Of a stretch of DNA of 64,000 nt, positions 1 through 7,598 are shown in pieces; within the stretch, counting starts at the first letter, position 1, and the number at the start of each line of letters is the position of its first letter. A program made the translations under genes and the position numbers. This DNA is from a virus. Under the pieces are notes generated by a model. It was not told the DNA's origin, searched no databases, and saw only the letters and a program-made list of their open reading frames with translations. The stretch is taken from positions 1 to 64,000 of the IMG/VR virus record IMGVR_UViG_3300009509_000020; one strand, 5' to 3'.

Positions 1-1
1 G

Positions 2-106
2 CTTGCTAGTGATGATTCAGACTGTTACCTTATTCGGGCCGCAACGTGGGCGTGCGATGCCTGGATAGGCGGGGTTTTTATTCGGCCGGTATCAGATTCG
101 GCATAG
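2..106 (+). CDS. C-terminal fragment of an unidentified protein
   Basis: The frame is open from the first base of the window to a TAG at 104-106, giving 34 residues that end in ..GGVFIRPVSDSA. It runs into two strong hairpins, as the 3' end of a rightward gene would. The ending 'FIRPV' loosely recalls the C-terminus of DUF1566/C-type-lectin-like surface proteins, but this is too little sequence for a family call. It could also be a chance open frame. Confidence 0.3.
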   Translation, partial: LASDDSDCYLIRAATWACDAWIGGVFIRPVSDSA

Positions 107-116
107 TATTACCAAA

Positions 117-149
117 AAGAGGTGGGGGGCATTTAGCCCCCCACCTCTT
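117..149. terminator. Strong hairpin, probable bidirectional terminator
   Basis: A perfect 14-bp stem (117-130 pairs with 136-149) with a 5-nt ATTTA loop lies between a rightward gene end and the end of the leftward operon. Each strand has only short A/T stretches next to the stem, so termination strength is inferred from the stem. Confidence 0.7.
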
Positions 150-197
150 GCTGCTTTATCTGGTTGGTATAACTTCATCTGTGAATCAGAAATAATA

Positions 198-224
198 CCC
201 CTGACATCTATGTCGGGGGCTTTT
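198..224 (+). terminator. Rho-independent terminator-like hairpin
   Basis: A 9-bp stem (198-206 with 211-219, one T-G wobble) closes a TCTA loop and is followed by CTTTT. It sits between the rightward fragment at the window start and the last leftward gene. Confidence 0.6.
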
Positions 225-296
225 GTTATACGTCACTAAACTGGCGATTTAACAATGCCTCGGCTACCAATTGCTCTTCTAGTTCTTGCTCTGCAA

Positions 297-1280
297 TTAC
301 CCATTGGCATACGCCTCAAGCTCTTGAAGGACTTGGTCAAGGTTTTCCCCGTTGATTTGAAGCCAGCCGAGCTTTCCGGCCGTCTCAAGAAGGCAAAACC
401 AATCTGGTTGCCCTTCTGTATTTTGATAGTATGGATAACGGCAGGCCAGTTCTGTCGCTGCCTGTACCCAGTTTACGCCCTTCTTCACTGGCGGACGCTT
501 GCCAGTAGGGCCGTCTTGCTTCCATTGGCTTGGTTGAGCCTGCCGATTATGATCGGTAGACAACTCTTCTTTGATAGCTTCCTGCTTTGGTCGTTCTCTT
601 GGAGACGCTCCTGCTGTAAGCCAATCTGTTAGTTCAATGCCAAAGTTTTCATCGGGGACAAAACTCTTATCTTGGCACCTGCCGGTTGTGCGGTCTTTGG
701 TAACAGTAGCATAGTGAGCAGCATTGATTTCCATGAGCATGTCAAATTCGTATTCAATGCCCTTGCCCTGCTCTGGGGCAAGCCCGATACGTTCTGGCTT
801 ATCCCGGCCTTTAGCGTCCTTTACGATAATCCATTCTGTTTTCGTGCGCATTGTAGCAATGATATGTCCATCAAATCGCAAGATAGCATCAACCATCGCT
901 CGTTGGAGTGGTGTTCCCTCTGACCATGCCGCCCACGTATTGCCGCCGAACTTGGCGCGTGCAATACGTTCTACTTCCTGAAGCAGATCATGCCAGCCAT
1001 GAGTCAAGCTATCAATGATCAACACATCGTAACCTCCGCGCTGTGCAGCCCCGATAGCCTCAATATATGTGCGCGTACCGAATTGGTCAAGCTCCAATAC
1101 ATCGAAGCTAAACAAATCCGCATATTTCGAGGCCGAACCTCGCTCTGTATCTATGAGGGCGATTCGCCCCCCCAGACCGGTAGCAATCCGCAAGGCGGAA
1201 AACGTCTTGCCGCTACCAGATGGGCCGAATAAGGCCAACCTGAGCTTCGCCTGTTCTTTCGTTGCTTTTACGAATTTCAT
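297..1280 (-). CDS. AAA_24 / Sak4-like RecA-fold ATPase
   Basis: This 327-residue protein has a Walker A motif (GPSGSGKT, residues 19-26), a 'LIDTERGSA' strand, and a Walker B-like 'DVLIIDSLTHGW' near residue 86. That order is typical of phage nucleotide-binding proteins of the AAA_24/Sak4 group, which act in single-strand annealing and homologous recombination of phage DNA. The C-terminal third is a variable tail. An AAAGGAG ribosome site lies 8 nt before the ATG. It has its own strong promoter with an operator-like palindrome (1305-1318), so it is probably an independently repressed early gene. The assignment to recombination rather than another P-loop role is family inference. Confidence 0.8.
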   Translation of the reverse strand: MKFVKATKEQAKLRLALFGPSGSGKTFSALRIATGLGGRIALIDTERGSASKYADLFSFDVLELDQFGTRTYIEAIGAAQRGGYDVLIIDSLTHGWHDLLQEVERIARAKFGGNTWAAWSEGTPLQRAMVDAILRFDGHIIATMRTKTEWIIVKDAKGRDKPERIGLAPEQGKGIEYEFDMLMEINAAHYATVTKDRTTGRCQDKSFVPDENFGIELTDWLTAGASPRERPKQEAIKEELSTDHNRQAQPSQWKQDGPTGKRPPVKKGVNWVQAATELACRYPYYQNTEGQPDWFCLLETAGKLGWLQINGENLDQVLQELEAYANG

Positions 1281-1321
1281 TGTAAATTCTCCTTTCGCAT
1301 TGTATCAACGCCCGTTGACTA

Positions 1322-1351
1322 ATTATACCACAGTTTATGGCCGGCCGTCAA
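1322..1351 (-). promoter_or_regulatory. Leftward promoter with operator palindrome
   Basis: On the minus strand TTGACG (1346-1351) and TATAAT (1322-1327) are spaced by 18 bp, with TGTGG immediately before the -10. A palindrome TCAACG-CC-CGTTGA (1305-1318) covers the expected start of transcription. Almost the same palindrome follows the promoter at 15,533, so both are probably controlled by one repressor. Confidence 0.8.
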
Positions 1352-1562
1352 TAGCCAGCCAAGCACAATACGGCGTTACTCTGTCATCTTGCATGACCGG
1401 GATATTACCGATGGCCGTTACGTTCCCTGGCCTCTTGACCAGGATCGCGCCTGGCAGCGCAAAATGTTTTTGTGCAAAACGCGGTAGAAATGCCAGCACA
1501 ATAGCCGTCAAGTCGCCTTGTTTCCCGATATTGATAAGCTCGCCCCTGTTGCCCGGTTCCAT
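1335..1562 (-). CDS. Small hypothetical protein overlapping the Gp37/Gp68 gene
   Basis: A 75-residue frame that starts inside the 3' end of the upstream gene (55-bp overlap), with GGAGG 11 nt before the chosen ATG. The protein is not low complexity and ends ..YCAWLAIDGRP. The longer frame upstream would overlap the Gp37/Gp68 gene much more and has no ribosome site. Function unknown; the promoter for the next gene overlaps its end. Confidence 0.5.
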   Translation of the reverse strand: MEPGNRGELINIGKQGDLTAIVLAFLPRFAQKHFALPGAILVKRPGNVTAIGNIPVMQDDRVTPYCAWLAIDGRP

Positions 1563-2485
1563 TTCGGAAACTGCCTCCATTCTTGGCTGTCTAGCAAATG
1601 ACCAGCGGCCTTCTTGCCCACTTTCGCCATCGTCACATCTGGCAAAGATGTCCCGCCTATTAACACATGCTCGCAATTGTAACTCACCCCAGACTGGTGA
1701 CACCCATACTCTAGCGTATTAGGTAGCCATTCTCCCCACTGCTTGAAGAAAAATGGAACGCCAGCCGCGACACACTGGTCACGAATAGCACGAAACCTGT
1801 CTGGATGCACCGGGCGCGCGCCTGGGCCAGTCTCGCCGCCGGCGATAACCCAAGATAGCTTGCTACTGCCATCTTTGTTACAAAGTGGGCCGTATGGTTC
1901 TCCGTCCTGGTCTATTAGTGCAAAGAATTGTTCGAAGTCAATTGGCCCCAATAATGGCTCACAACTCACAAAGCGCACGGCGGCAGGCAACTGAAGCAAC
2001 TGCGGGATTCGCAAATCTGCGGCTGCCTGGTTTTCAGCCGTGACGCCGAGCCAGATATTGTCCGGCCAGCGATTCAAGACCTCAGTCGTTACCTGCCAGG
2101 CGCTGTCGCCAGGCCAACACTCCCCCATCCACTGTTCCCAATCGCGGATATTTTCTGGCCGCTTCGTGAGTATCTGGAATGTATGATGCTCAGCAGCGGC
2201 CATCACGTCGAAAATCTGCGCACGAAAATTGTTTGGTACGCCCTCGTGAAACAGGTCACTCATTGAACAGACAAACACCCGACGCGGCTTTCTCCAGCGC
2301 AGTGGCTCATTGAGCTTATCAGGATGCAATGTCACTCGAAATGGCTCATCGGCAGGATAACCAAACCTGCCTGCCAAACGTTGCGCCATGCGCTTGGCAT
2401 AACAATTCCTACATCCTGCCGAAATCGGGGTACAGCCCGTGATCGGATTCCATGTTTCGTCTGCCCAGTCTATTTTTGTTGACAT
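1508..2485 (-). CDS. Phage Gp37/Gp68-family protein (DUF5131)
   Basis: The 325-residue protein begins with WNPITGCTPISAGCRNCYA (residues 12-30), the cysteine-rich signature of the Gp37/Gp68 family found in many phages and mobile elements. Further family features are 'VFVCSMSDLFHEGVP', 'ILTKRPENI' and 'WVIAGGETGPGARPVHPDR'. The cysteine spacing suggests metal or Fe-S binding and the fold is thought to be radical-SAM-like. The biochemical role is not established. A GGGAGAGG ribosome site precedes the ATG. Confidence 0.85.
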   Translation of the reverse strand: MSTKIDWADETWNPITGCTPISAGCRNCYAKRMAQRLAGRFGYPADEPFRVTLHPDKLNEPLRWRKPRRVFVCSMSDLFHEGVPNNFRAQIFDVMAAAEHHTFQILTKRPENIRDWEQWMGECWPGDSAWQVTTEVLNRWPDNIWLGVTAENQAAADLRIPQLLQLPAAVRFVSCEPLLGPIDFEQFFALIDQDGEPYGPLCNKDGSSKLSWVIAGGETGPGARPVHPDRFRAIRDQCVAAGVPFFFKQWGEWLPNTLEYGCHQSGVSYNCEHVLIGGTSLPDVTMAKVGKKAAGHLLDSQEWRQFPKWNRATGASLSISGNKAT

Positions 2486-2516
2486 TTGATCCTCTCCCTT
2501 CTCAAGACTAATGTTG

Positions 2517-2951
2517 TCATTTGCATTTTTCTTCAGGTAGCAAATAGTAAAGCTGAACAGTTCCAGGTACTTCTACCTGGTATTCTTGTTTGGCCCAGAA
2601 CGGCGGCGAATCCATTGGCGCGTGAAAGTGACTGGCTACTACTGGTAAATCTTCGATACTTTCCCACTGCTTCGCCCTGTCAGCAAGTGCAAGATAGAAG
2701 TCCACGTCAACCGGATCGGTATCTAGCAGGGTGGCCGTTGAAAATTGCCCAGGTGCAAACAACACTTCCCGTATCAATTGCCCATGACAGATGGCCCGGA
2801 ACATGATAACCGAAGCCACGGCCTCGGCATCTACCTCAGTTGCCAGATAGCGCGGGGCCTCGTGGCCGATAGCACGCGCTAATAATACGCGATCAGGCGT
2901 GGTAATCAACAGTAACATGAGGGCAATTGTAGTTGTAACTTCTGCTATCAT
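2517..2951 (-). CDS. SleB-type cell wall hydrolase, probable endolysin
   Basis: A 144-residue protein with an N-terminal hydrophobic stretch (residues 3-17) that may be a signal or anchor, followed by a Hydrolase_2/SleB pattern: 'LARAIGHEA', 'AVASVIMFRA', 'VLFAPGQFS' and 'SHFHAP'. The family contains spore and phage murein hydrolases, so lysis of the host wall is the likely role. It is encoded in the leftward arm, away from the tail genes. No clear ribosome site precedes the ATG; the start is the first in frame. Confidence 0.75.
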   Translation of the reverse strand: MIAEVTTTIALMLLLITTPDRVLLARAIGHEAPRYLATEVDAEAVASVIMFRAICHGQLIREVLFAPGQFSTATLLDTDPVDVDFYLALADRAKQWESIEDLPVVASHFHAPMDSPPFWAKQEYQVEVPGTVQLYYLLPEEKCK

Positions 2952-2983
2952 CGTTCATTTAACCAATTCTGGCGGTGTGTCTG
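2950..2983. repeat. 34-bp direct repeat, copy 1
   Basis: This sequence is repeated at 3912-3945 with two mismatches. In copy 2 it encodes the last residues (..DTPPELIK) of the gene ending at 3917; here the same reading (..DTPPELVK) is left without a gene body. The pair flanks the ASCH gene and a small gene. Confidence 0.75.
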
Positions 2984-3005
2984 CCAAATAACTATGAATA
3001 GACAA

Positions 3006-3224
3006 CTAGAAAAACTCATCACACTCAATCTGTTCAAAGTATAGGGTTTCTGCTGCCTCGAATGGCATGATAAAAGGTTTCTCTTTGTAGATTGCCTCTA
3101 TATAAATCAATGCACTTTCAAGCCCGCTTACTGCAAGCAAAATACTAGCAGCGCGAATGTGGAACTGAGTCACATGTGGAAGTCTCTGTAATATCCTGAA
3201 TAGTTGTCTACTGTCTTTACTCAT
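3006..3224 (-). CDS. Hypothetical protein, 72 residues
   Basis: A short protein with two probable helices (residues 22-42 are hydrophobic) and an acidic C-terminus (..FEQIECDEFF). No family recognised. It lies between the 34-bp direct repeats, with the ASCH gene, and may belong to the same inserted cassette. The ribosome site is weak. Confidence 0.5.
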   Translation of the reverse strand: MSKDSRQLFRILQRLPHVTQFHIRAASILLAVSGLESALIYIEAIYKEKPFIMPFEAAETLYFEQIECDEFF

Positions 3225-3262
3225 CTTATTTGCCTATTCTTGACTTCTCAGGATAATTTGTG

Positions 3263-3892
3263 TCATGTTTTTCTGCCTTCCACAACTTTGAATTCTATAA
3301 CCCATACCCATGGATTGCTGGCCCATGAAAAACCGCGCTTGGCATTGATTGAATCCCAGAAAATCGAGAAGTCCTCATCTGATGTCGCAGAATTGCCAAA
3401 AGGCCCTCCCTCTCTGCATACATCCTCATGGCTAATATCCTGTACCCGTTCTGTTCTCACACTTGTTACCTCAAGCAAAATGCGACTGTGTTCTCTAAAC
3501 ATGTAAATTGAGGGTCGTTTTTCCCACCATCCATGATTACAGGGTTCTGGAGGTTCTCCATCGACGGCATACCAAACGCGACCGGTGTTTTCCTGCCATT
3601 CATCATGCTCCCCAGTCCAATAATCAAAGCCACCATTGTTCCTTGCCTCAATAAAATGTGTCTCTCTTACCCATAGCCGATCCCCTGGAATACCAAAAGA
3701 ACAATCTCGTAATGCCCAATCCACAAATTTTGTATTATCAAGACTGGCAAATGGGGACTTACCAGCATATCTGAAAATTCCATCTTCACTCGGCCCTGGT
3801 TGTGGCTTAATTACACGCCGCGTCTGTGTTTTCTGGCCGCCAAGAATAGCCTTCACCATCGGCCTGCTAAATATAATGGGCCGTTCTTTCAT
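3263..3892 (-). CDS. ASCH-domain phage protein
   Basis: The 209-residue protein starts MKERPIIFSRPMVKAIL, followed by 'GQKTQTRRVIKPQP' and 'GDRLWVRE', a series shared by a common phage family with a PUA-like ASCH fold. Such domains are thought to bind RNA or modified nucleotides; the role in phages is unknown. The chosen ATG has GGAGG 8 nt upstream, better than the in-frame ATG six codons earlier. The gene lies between the two 34-bp repeats. Confidence 0.8.
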   Translation of the reverse strand: MKERPIIFSRPMVKAILGGQKTQTRRVIKPQPGPSEDGIFRYAGKSPFASLDNTKFVDWALRDCSFGIPGDRLWVRETHFIEARNNGGFDYWTGEHDEWQENTGRVWYAVDGEPPEPCNHGWWEKRPSIYMFREHSRILLEVTSVRTERVQDISHEDVCREGGPFGNSATSDEDFSIFWDSINAKRGFSWASNPWVWVIEFKVVEGRKT

Positions 3893-3911
3893 AGTTGCAA
3901 CCTCCACCATT

Positions 3912-3945
3912 ATCGTTCATTTAATCAATTCTGGCGGTGTATCTG
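3912..3945. repeat. 34-bp direct repeat, copy 2
   Basis: Matches 2950-2983 with two substitutions and includes the stop and last codons of the gene at 3917-4435. Confidence 0.75.
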
Positions 3946-4435
3946 TATTGGCAACGTGATATGGTACTGCCACATAGCCGCCCAGAACGCCGCAATTACA
4001 TGGCTCGTCTGGGGTAACTTCCCATCCGCACAAGATACAAATATTTTCGTCCATTGGTTTCTCCTCTGTCATGGCCGTCAGCCGATTTAACAGGCTGTGC
4101 GGCAATTTGATTTCTATTCCCGCCTCATCTTCCAATACTGCCCAGAGATGTACATCGAGGTCAAAGTCATACATAGCCCTCTCTCCTACTTCTTGAATAT
4201 CGCCCACTCTGAAAAAACACGTATGCCTATCAGATTCGATTGGTTCTCCTTTACACCGCCGAATGTGATAACAAAATGCGTGGCCGAAACAAGCATCGGG
4301 CCAACAAATTAACGCAATCGCTGTGAGCATAGCGATGTCGCTTGGTATGCCATGTTGTAGCAGGATTTTGTACAGTTTGGCGTCGTGTTTGTATATACTC
4401 GTTTCGTAGAAATAACTTGGCCTATCTGATGCCAT
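3917..4435 (-). CDS. Hypothetical protein with C-terminal zinc-binding motif
   Basis: A 172-residue protein of unknown family. The C-terminal part has 'CILCGWEVTPDEPCNCG', a compact four-cysteine zinc-ribbon pattern. GAGGAG stands 7 nt before an internal in-frame ATG (MDENICILCG), so a shorter zinc-ribbon product may also be made. It follows the cytosine methyltransferase by 4 bp. Confidence 0.6.
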   Translation of the reverse strand: MASDRPSYFYETSIYKHDAKLYKILLQHGIPSDIAMLTAIALICWPDACFGHAFCYHIRRCKGEPIESDRHTCFFRVGDIQEVGERAMYDFDLDVHLWAVLEDEAGIEIKLPHSLLNRLTAMTEEKPMDENICILCGWEVTPDEPCNCGVLGGYVAVPYHVANTDTPPELIK

Positions 4436-4439
4436 ATTC

Positions 4440-5120
4440 TCACTTACTCACGGCCTTTTTAACAGCCCTGGCTATTGCCTTGCCCATGGGTAATGGAACG
4501 CCATTGCCTATAGCCTTTCCAAGCTCTCGGCGTGTGAACGGTGGAACATCAAAATCATTTGGAAGACCTTGTAGTTTTGCCATTTGTTGCCACGTTCTTC
4601 CCTTGCCGCGCCTGCTATCTTCCCAATTGCCCCCAATATGATCATGTGCTGTCACACAATATTCAAACTCTGGATTGTCAAAAACAACAAGGCCATCATC
4701 TATGATCAACTTTCTGCCGTCTTTAGTGCCGAATGAAAACCGCCTGACACGATTCTGTTTTTCACCAAAAGCTCTATTGTTGACCAGATACGATCGGGTC
4801 ACATAGTTCTCTGCAAAAGGCAGCGGAGCTTGCCTGACATTTTCCATAAGAAACCAGGCCGGTTGTGCTTCGGCTATACAGCGTTCAAATTCCGGTATCA
4901 AATTTTCCTTGTCTGTAGTAGGATAGGCCGATAATGGCGAAAATGCCTTGCACGGCGGCCCGCCGATCACGCCGTCAAATTTACCTGCCAGGGGGTGAAA
5001 ATTACGAATGTCGCCACCCCATATCAAATCGGGGCCGCGTACCACACAAAATCCTTCTTCCTCGAAGGCCATATCGAGTAAGCCGATTCCTGGAAACAAT
5101 GACAATACTAATTGTCCCAT
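4440..5120 (-). CDS. DNA (cytosine-5) methyltransferase
   Basis: The 226-residue protein has the ordered C5-methyltransferase motifs: I (LSLFPGIGLLD), IV (GGPPCKAFS, with the catalytic Cys), VI (MENVR), VIII (QNRVRRFSFG) and X (GKAIGNGVPLPMGKA). It is shorter than typical enzymes because the target-recognition region is small. No partner endonuclease gene is adjacent, so protection of phage DNA from host restriction is the likely role. It is one of three DNA-modification genes in the window. Confidence 0.92.
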   Translation of the reverse strand: MGQLVLSLFPGIGLLDMAFEEEGFCVVRGPDLIWGGDIRNFHPLAGKFDGVIGGPPCKAFSPLSAYPTTDKENLIPEFERCIAEAQPAWFLMENVRQAPLPFAENYVTRSYLVNNRAFGEKQNRVRRFSFGTKDGRKLIIDDGLVVFDNPEFEYCVTAHDHIGGNWEDSRRGKGRTWQQMAKLQGLPNDFDVPPFTRRELGKAIGNGVPLPMGKAIARAVKKAVSK

Positions 5121-5124
5121 AAGA

Positions 5125-5298
5125 TTAACCTGTTATTTCATCGAAACTCAACTGTTGCATTGAGGTAGGCGCAGTGCCCTTTCTGTGTAATAGACAACGC
5201 CGATCATCCTCGTTACATCCGTTTGGTATAGGGCACGAAAAACACAACCGCTGGTGCTCAGTCAATGCGTGAATTAGTACAGGCTCTCTTTTTGGCAT
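5125..5298 (-). CDS. Small cysteine-rich protein
   Basis: A 57-residue protein with CFSC-x5-C-x7-C spacing suggesting a bound metal or Fe-S cluster. The ATG chosen has GGAGG 10 nt upstream; an in-frame ATG eight codons earlier does not. No family recognised. It sits directly upstream of the cytosine methyltransferase. Confidence 0.55.
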   Translation of the reverse strand: MPKREPVLIHALTEHQRLCFSCPIPNGCNEDDRRCLLHRKGTAPTSMQQLSFDEITG

Positions 5299-5378
5299 GG
5301 TTCTTCTACCTCCATTGCGCAATGAGATATACTACAAATCGTCACTGCCAAAACTTTTCAATTCAAGCTCGCCGAGCT

Positions 5379-5939
5379 TCAGTTGGTTTCCTCATCTTTC
5401 CCCTGTCCATTTCCGAGCCGCCGCATACCATCAGCAATTTGCCTTATCACGTTCCGCACTTCTGGCAACATTCTGACATCATCTCGCTTACGTCTCAGTA
5501 AAACGCCGTATACCTCGGCAAATCTGGCTCGCGTTGCCGCTGCCATTTCAAGTGGCTCTTGGCCGAGCCTTCCCCAGCCGCCCATTGCCTCAACAGCCTG
5601 CTGTGTCAGTTGATGAACATAATCCCGCCGACGTTCAAGCGGCATGCCAAAGGCAAGCTGTACTTGTCCCCATGCCTCTATTGCAGATGGGACATCTCCC
5701 GTCGCCATTTCTACTATATCAAAGGCGGTCTGTCGAATTGTGCCAGCAGATGGCGGAAACTCACGGGCCTGGCCGCCAAGATAACGCACTGCTGCCCAGA
5801 GTTGATCTGCGGGTACATCTGCCAGAATTTGATAGTATGCCTCAGACGTTGCCTTATTGCCACGAAAGTTTGGATACAATGCGGCCATGAAAGCCATTAT
5901 TTTAGCAAAGTCAACTGGGGCTATCAAGTCGTTCCTCAT
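5379..5939 (-). CDS. Replisome helicase loader / loader-inhibitor-like protein
   Basis: A 186-residue helical protein. The N-terminal half ('FAKIMAFMAALYPNFRG', 'YYQILADVP', 'LWAAVRYL') matches the small helical domain of phage helicase loaders and G40P loader-inhibitor proteins. The C-terminal half is basic and could contact DNA. It overlaps the end of the upstream replication gene by 29 bp, the usual initiator-loader order. The helicase itself is not seen in the window. Assignment is by pattern and context. Confidence 0.6.
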   Translation of the reverse strand: MRNDLIAPVDFAKIMAFMAALYPNFRGNKATSEAYYQILADVPADQLWAAVRYLGGQAREFPPSAGTIRQTAFDIVEMATGDVPSAIEAWGQVQLAFGMPLERRRDYVHQLTQQAVEAMGGWGRLGQEPLEMAAATRARFAEVYGVLLRRKRDDVRMLPEVRNVIRQIADGMRRLGNGQGKDEETN

Positions 5940-6987
5940 TCTGGGCTTGTTCTTTGTCTGTCAGCCATTCCCGAATAGCATCAAAGGCGGCCGGTTCTGA
6001 TTTTGTTTCCCCGTCCTTGCCATTTCCCCTTCTTCGTACCAGTGGCTCTCCCTGTTTTGATCTTGCGCAAAATACCCCTACATCGGCAGCAAAAGAATAA
6101 TTAAATGGAGTAGAATAACTTTTGAAGCTGTACCCATCGTCCTGACTTAGGGCCTCGATACAGGGACATAGCTCATGGGCATTTATTCCCCATGTCTCAG
6201 CTATTTTGGCAAGTTCAGCGGCCCATTGTTGTCTCTGTTTGTCAGAAAGTGATGGCTGCGGAATACCTGCCAGTTGGCAGAAGGCAGTCAGCGGCCCGTC
6301 AGAGAAGGCATTGACGCCACCCGCGGCCGGCGGAACTGTCCACGAGGCCGGTTTGTCTGATGCTGCCTGTGCCTCGGCGCAATCTGCGGCCAGAGAGAGA
6401 GGATCGCTATTGCATTGCGCCCGCCGGCGGGCAATACGCGCAAGCGGTGTTTCTTTGGCTGGGACTGTTTGCAGTGGAGGCGGTGAGTTTACCGCCGTCT
6501 GCGGCGGTAAATCTGCTGTAGTCTGTGGAGCAGTCTTTGCTGTAGTCTCTGTTATGATATTTGATTCAACCTCAATTGGATTTTCATCGCAGTCTGAAAT
6601 GGATTTTAGGTTTTGTCTAAAAACGGCTAGGAATGTTTCCCTAATTAGCCGGATATGGTGAGTAGGTGATCCATTGAATCTATATAGTTCAATTTCAACT
6701 AGTCCTTTATCTTTTAGTATTTGGCTTGCCCGATCATACTGATAGGCCGTTATTCTGATTTCATCCCACCAGTCTGTGCGCTTTTTTGCGACCCACAGTT
6801 TACCGCCTTTTTTGACCCGTAATTTTGAGGCCCCGTTTCTGTTTGGCAAATGCCAATAGACGATTTGAGATAACAGCAGGCCGGCTATCAAGTCGCCAGT
6901 CATGTCAACGTATATTGTCTTGAAATCTATCGTGTCTCTGGTGGTTGCTTCCCAGGCTAGGAATTGACTAAATTCAACATTGCTCAT
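5911..6987 (-). CDS. Phage replication initiator-like protein
   Basis: The 358-residue protein has an N-terminal winged-helix region (about residues 30-120: 'GLLLSQIVYWHLP', 'YDRASQILKDKGLVEIELYR') like replisome organisers and O-type initiators. A Pro/Thr-rich linker (about 140-180) and a C-terminal helical domain follow. Such proteins bind the origin and recruit helicase with a loader, which here follows with overlap. No iterated origin repeats are visible inside the gene. Confidence 0.6.
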   Translation of the reverse strand: MSNVEFSQFLAWEATTRDTIDFKTIYVDMTGDLIAGLLLSQIVYWHLPNRNGASKLRVKKGGKLWVAKKRTDWWDEIRITAYQYDRASQILKDKGLVEIELYRFNGSPTHHIRLIRETFLAVFRQNLKSISDCDENPIEVESNIITETTAKTAPQTTADLPPQTAVNSPPPLQTVPAKETPLARIARRRAQCNSDPLSLAADCAEAQAASDKPASWTVPPAAGGVNAFSDGPLTAFCQLAGIPQPSLSDKQRQQWAAELAKIAETWGINAHELCPCIEALSQDDGYSFKSYSTPFNYSFAADVGVFCARSKQGEPLVRRRGNGKDGETKSEPAAFDAIREWLTDKEQAQNEERLDSPS

Positions 6988-7007
6988 TGTATAACTCCGT
7001 TATATGC

Positions 7008-7598
7008 CTAATGTAATCCAAAAGGATTACATTCATATGTTTGTATAAAAAGATTCCCTGTCCCTCCGAGGCTTCTATGACCGGCATTCCAATCACACTT
7101 GACTTGTACTTTTATTGTAGCCATAACTAAAATATCTATACCGCTAATCTGCATCTGCTCATCTGTGATTTCCGTGGTAAGCAGAGGCAATTTTATAATA
7201 CCGCGCTTCAAGAGATCTTTTGTTATTGATACCGCTATTTGGCCCTTGATAGAAGTTGTTGCATTGCCTAATTTTGATTCGGCTTTTCTTGCCCACGTTT
7301 CTGGTATTTCATATTCTGCCAAGTTGGGTATATCTGATGGGGGTATCAATCTGCCTAACGCTGTCTTTATTCCAGATTGGCTTGCGCTCACCTCTTTGTA
7401 TCTCGCAAGATTTAGCGATCTCGCATCCCCAACAGAAAAGACATAAACGCGCCTCGTCTTTATAGAAACATGACATCTGATTATATCACCATCTTCTTCA
7501 TATATTCCATATTGTACAAGGTTCTTATTCAACTTCGTTTCCCCATGTATCCCATCCCTCAAATTTTTCACGTGCAAATAATTCAATGCGTCTGCCAT
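7008..7598 (-). CDS. PD-(D/E)XK-like endonuclease-fold protein (putative)
   Basis: A 196-residue protein whose second half resembles a PD-(D/E)XK core: 'SIKGQIAVSITKDLLKRG' then 'GIDILVMATIKVQVKCDW', with D..Q-x-K spacing. The ATG chosen overlaps the upstream gene by 74 bp; a TTG at 7532 near a GGGG run would be an alternative start with an 8-bp overlap. Nuclease function is inferred from motif spacing only. Confidence 0.5.
   Translation of the reverse strand: MADALNYLHVKNLRDGIHGETKLNKNLVQYGIYEEDGDIIRCHVSIKTRRVYVFSVGDARSLNLARYKEVSASQSGIKTALGRLIPPSDIPNLAEYEIPETWARKAESKLGNATTSIKGQIAVSITKDLLKRGIIKLPLLTTEITDEQMQISGIDILVMATIKVQVKCDWNAGHRSLGGTGNLFIQTYECNPFGLH

Noticed and set aside
2-106. C-type lectin variable domain at the window edge
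   Set aside because: The 34 residues are too few and the similarity is only a short ending motif; kept only as an unidentified fragment.
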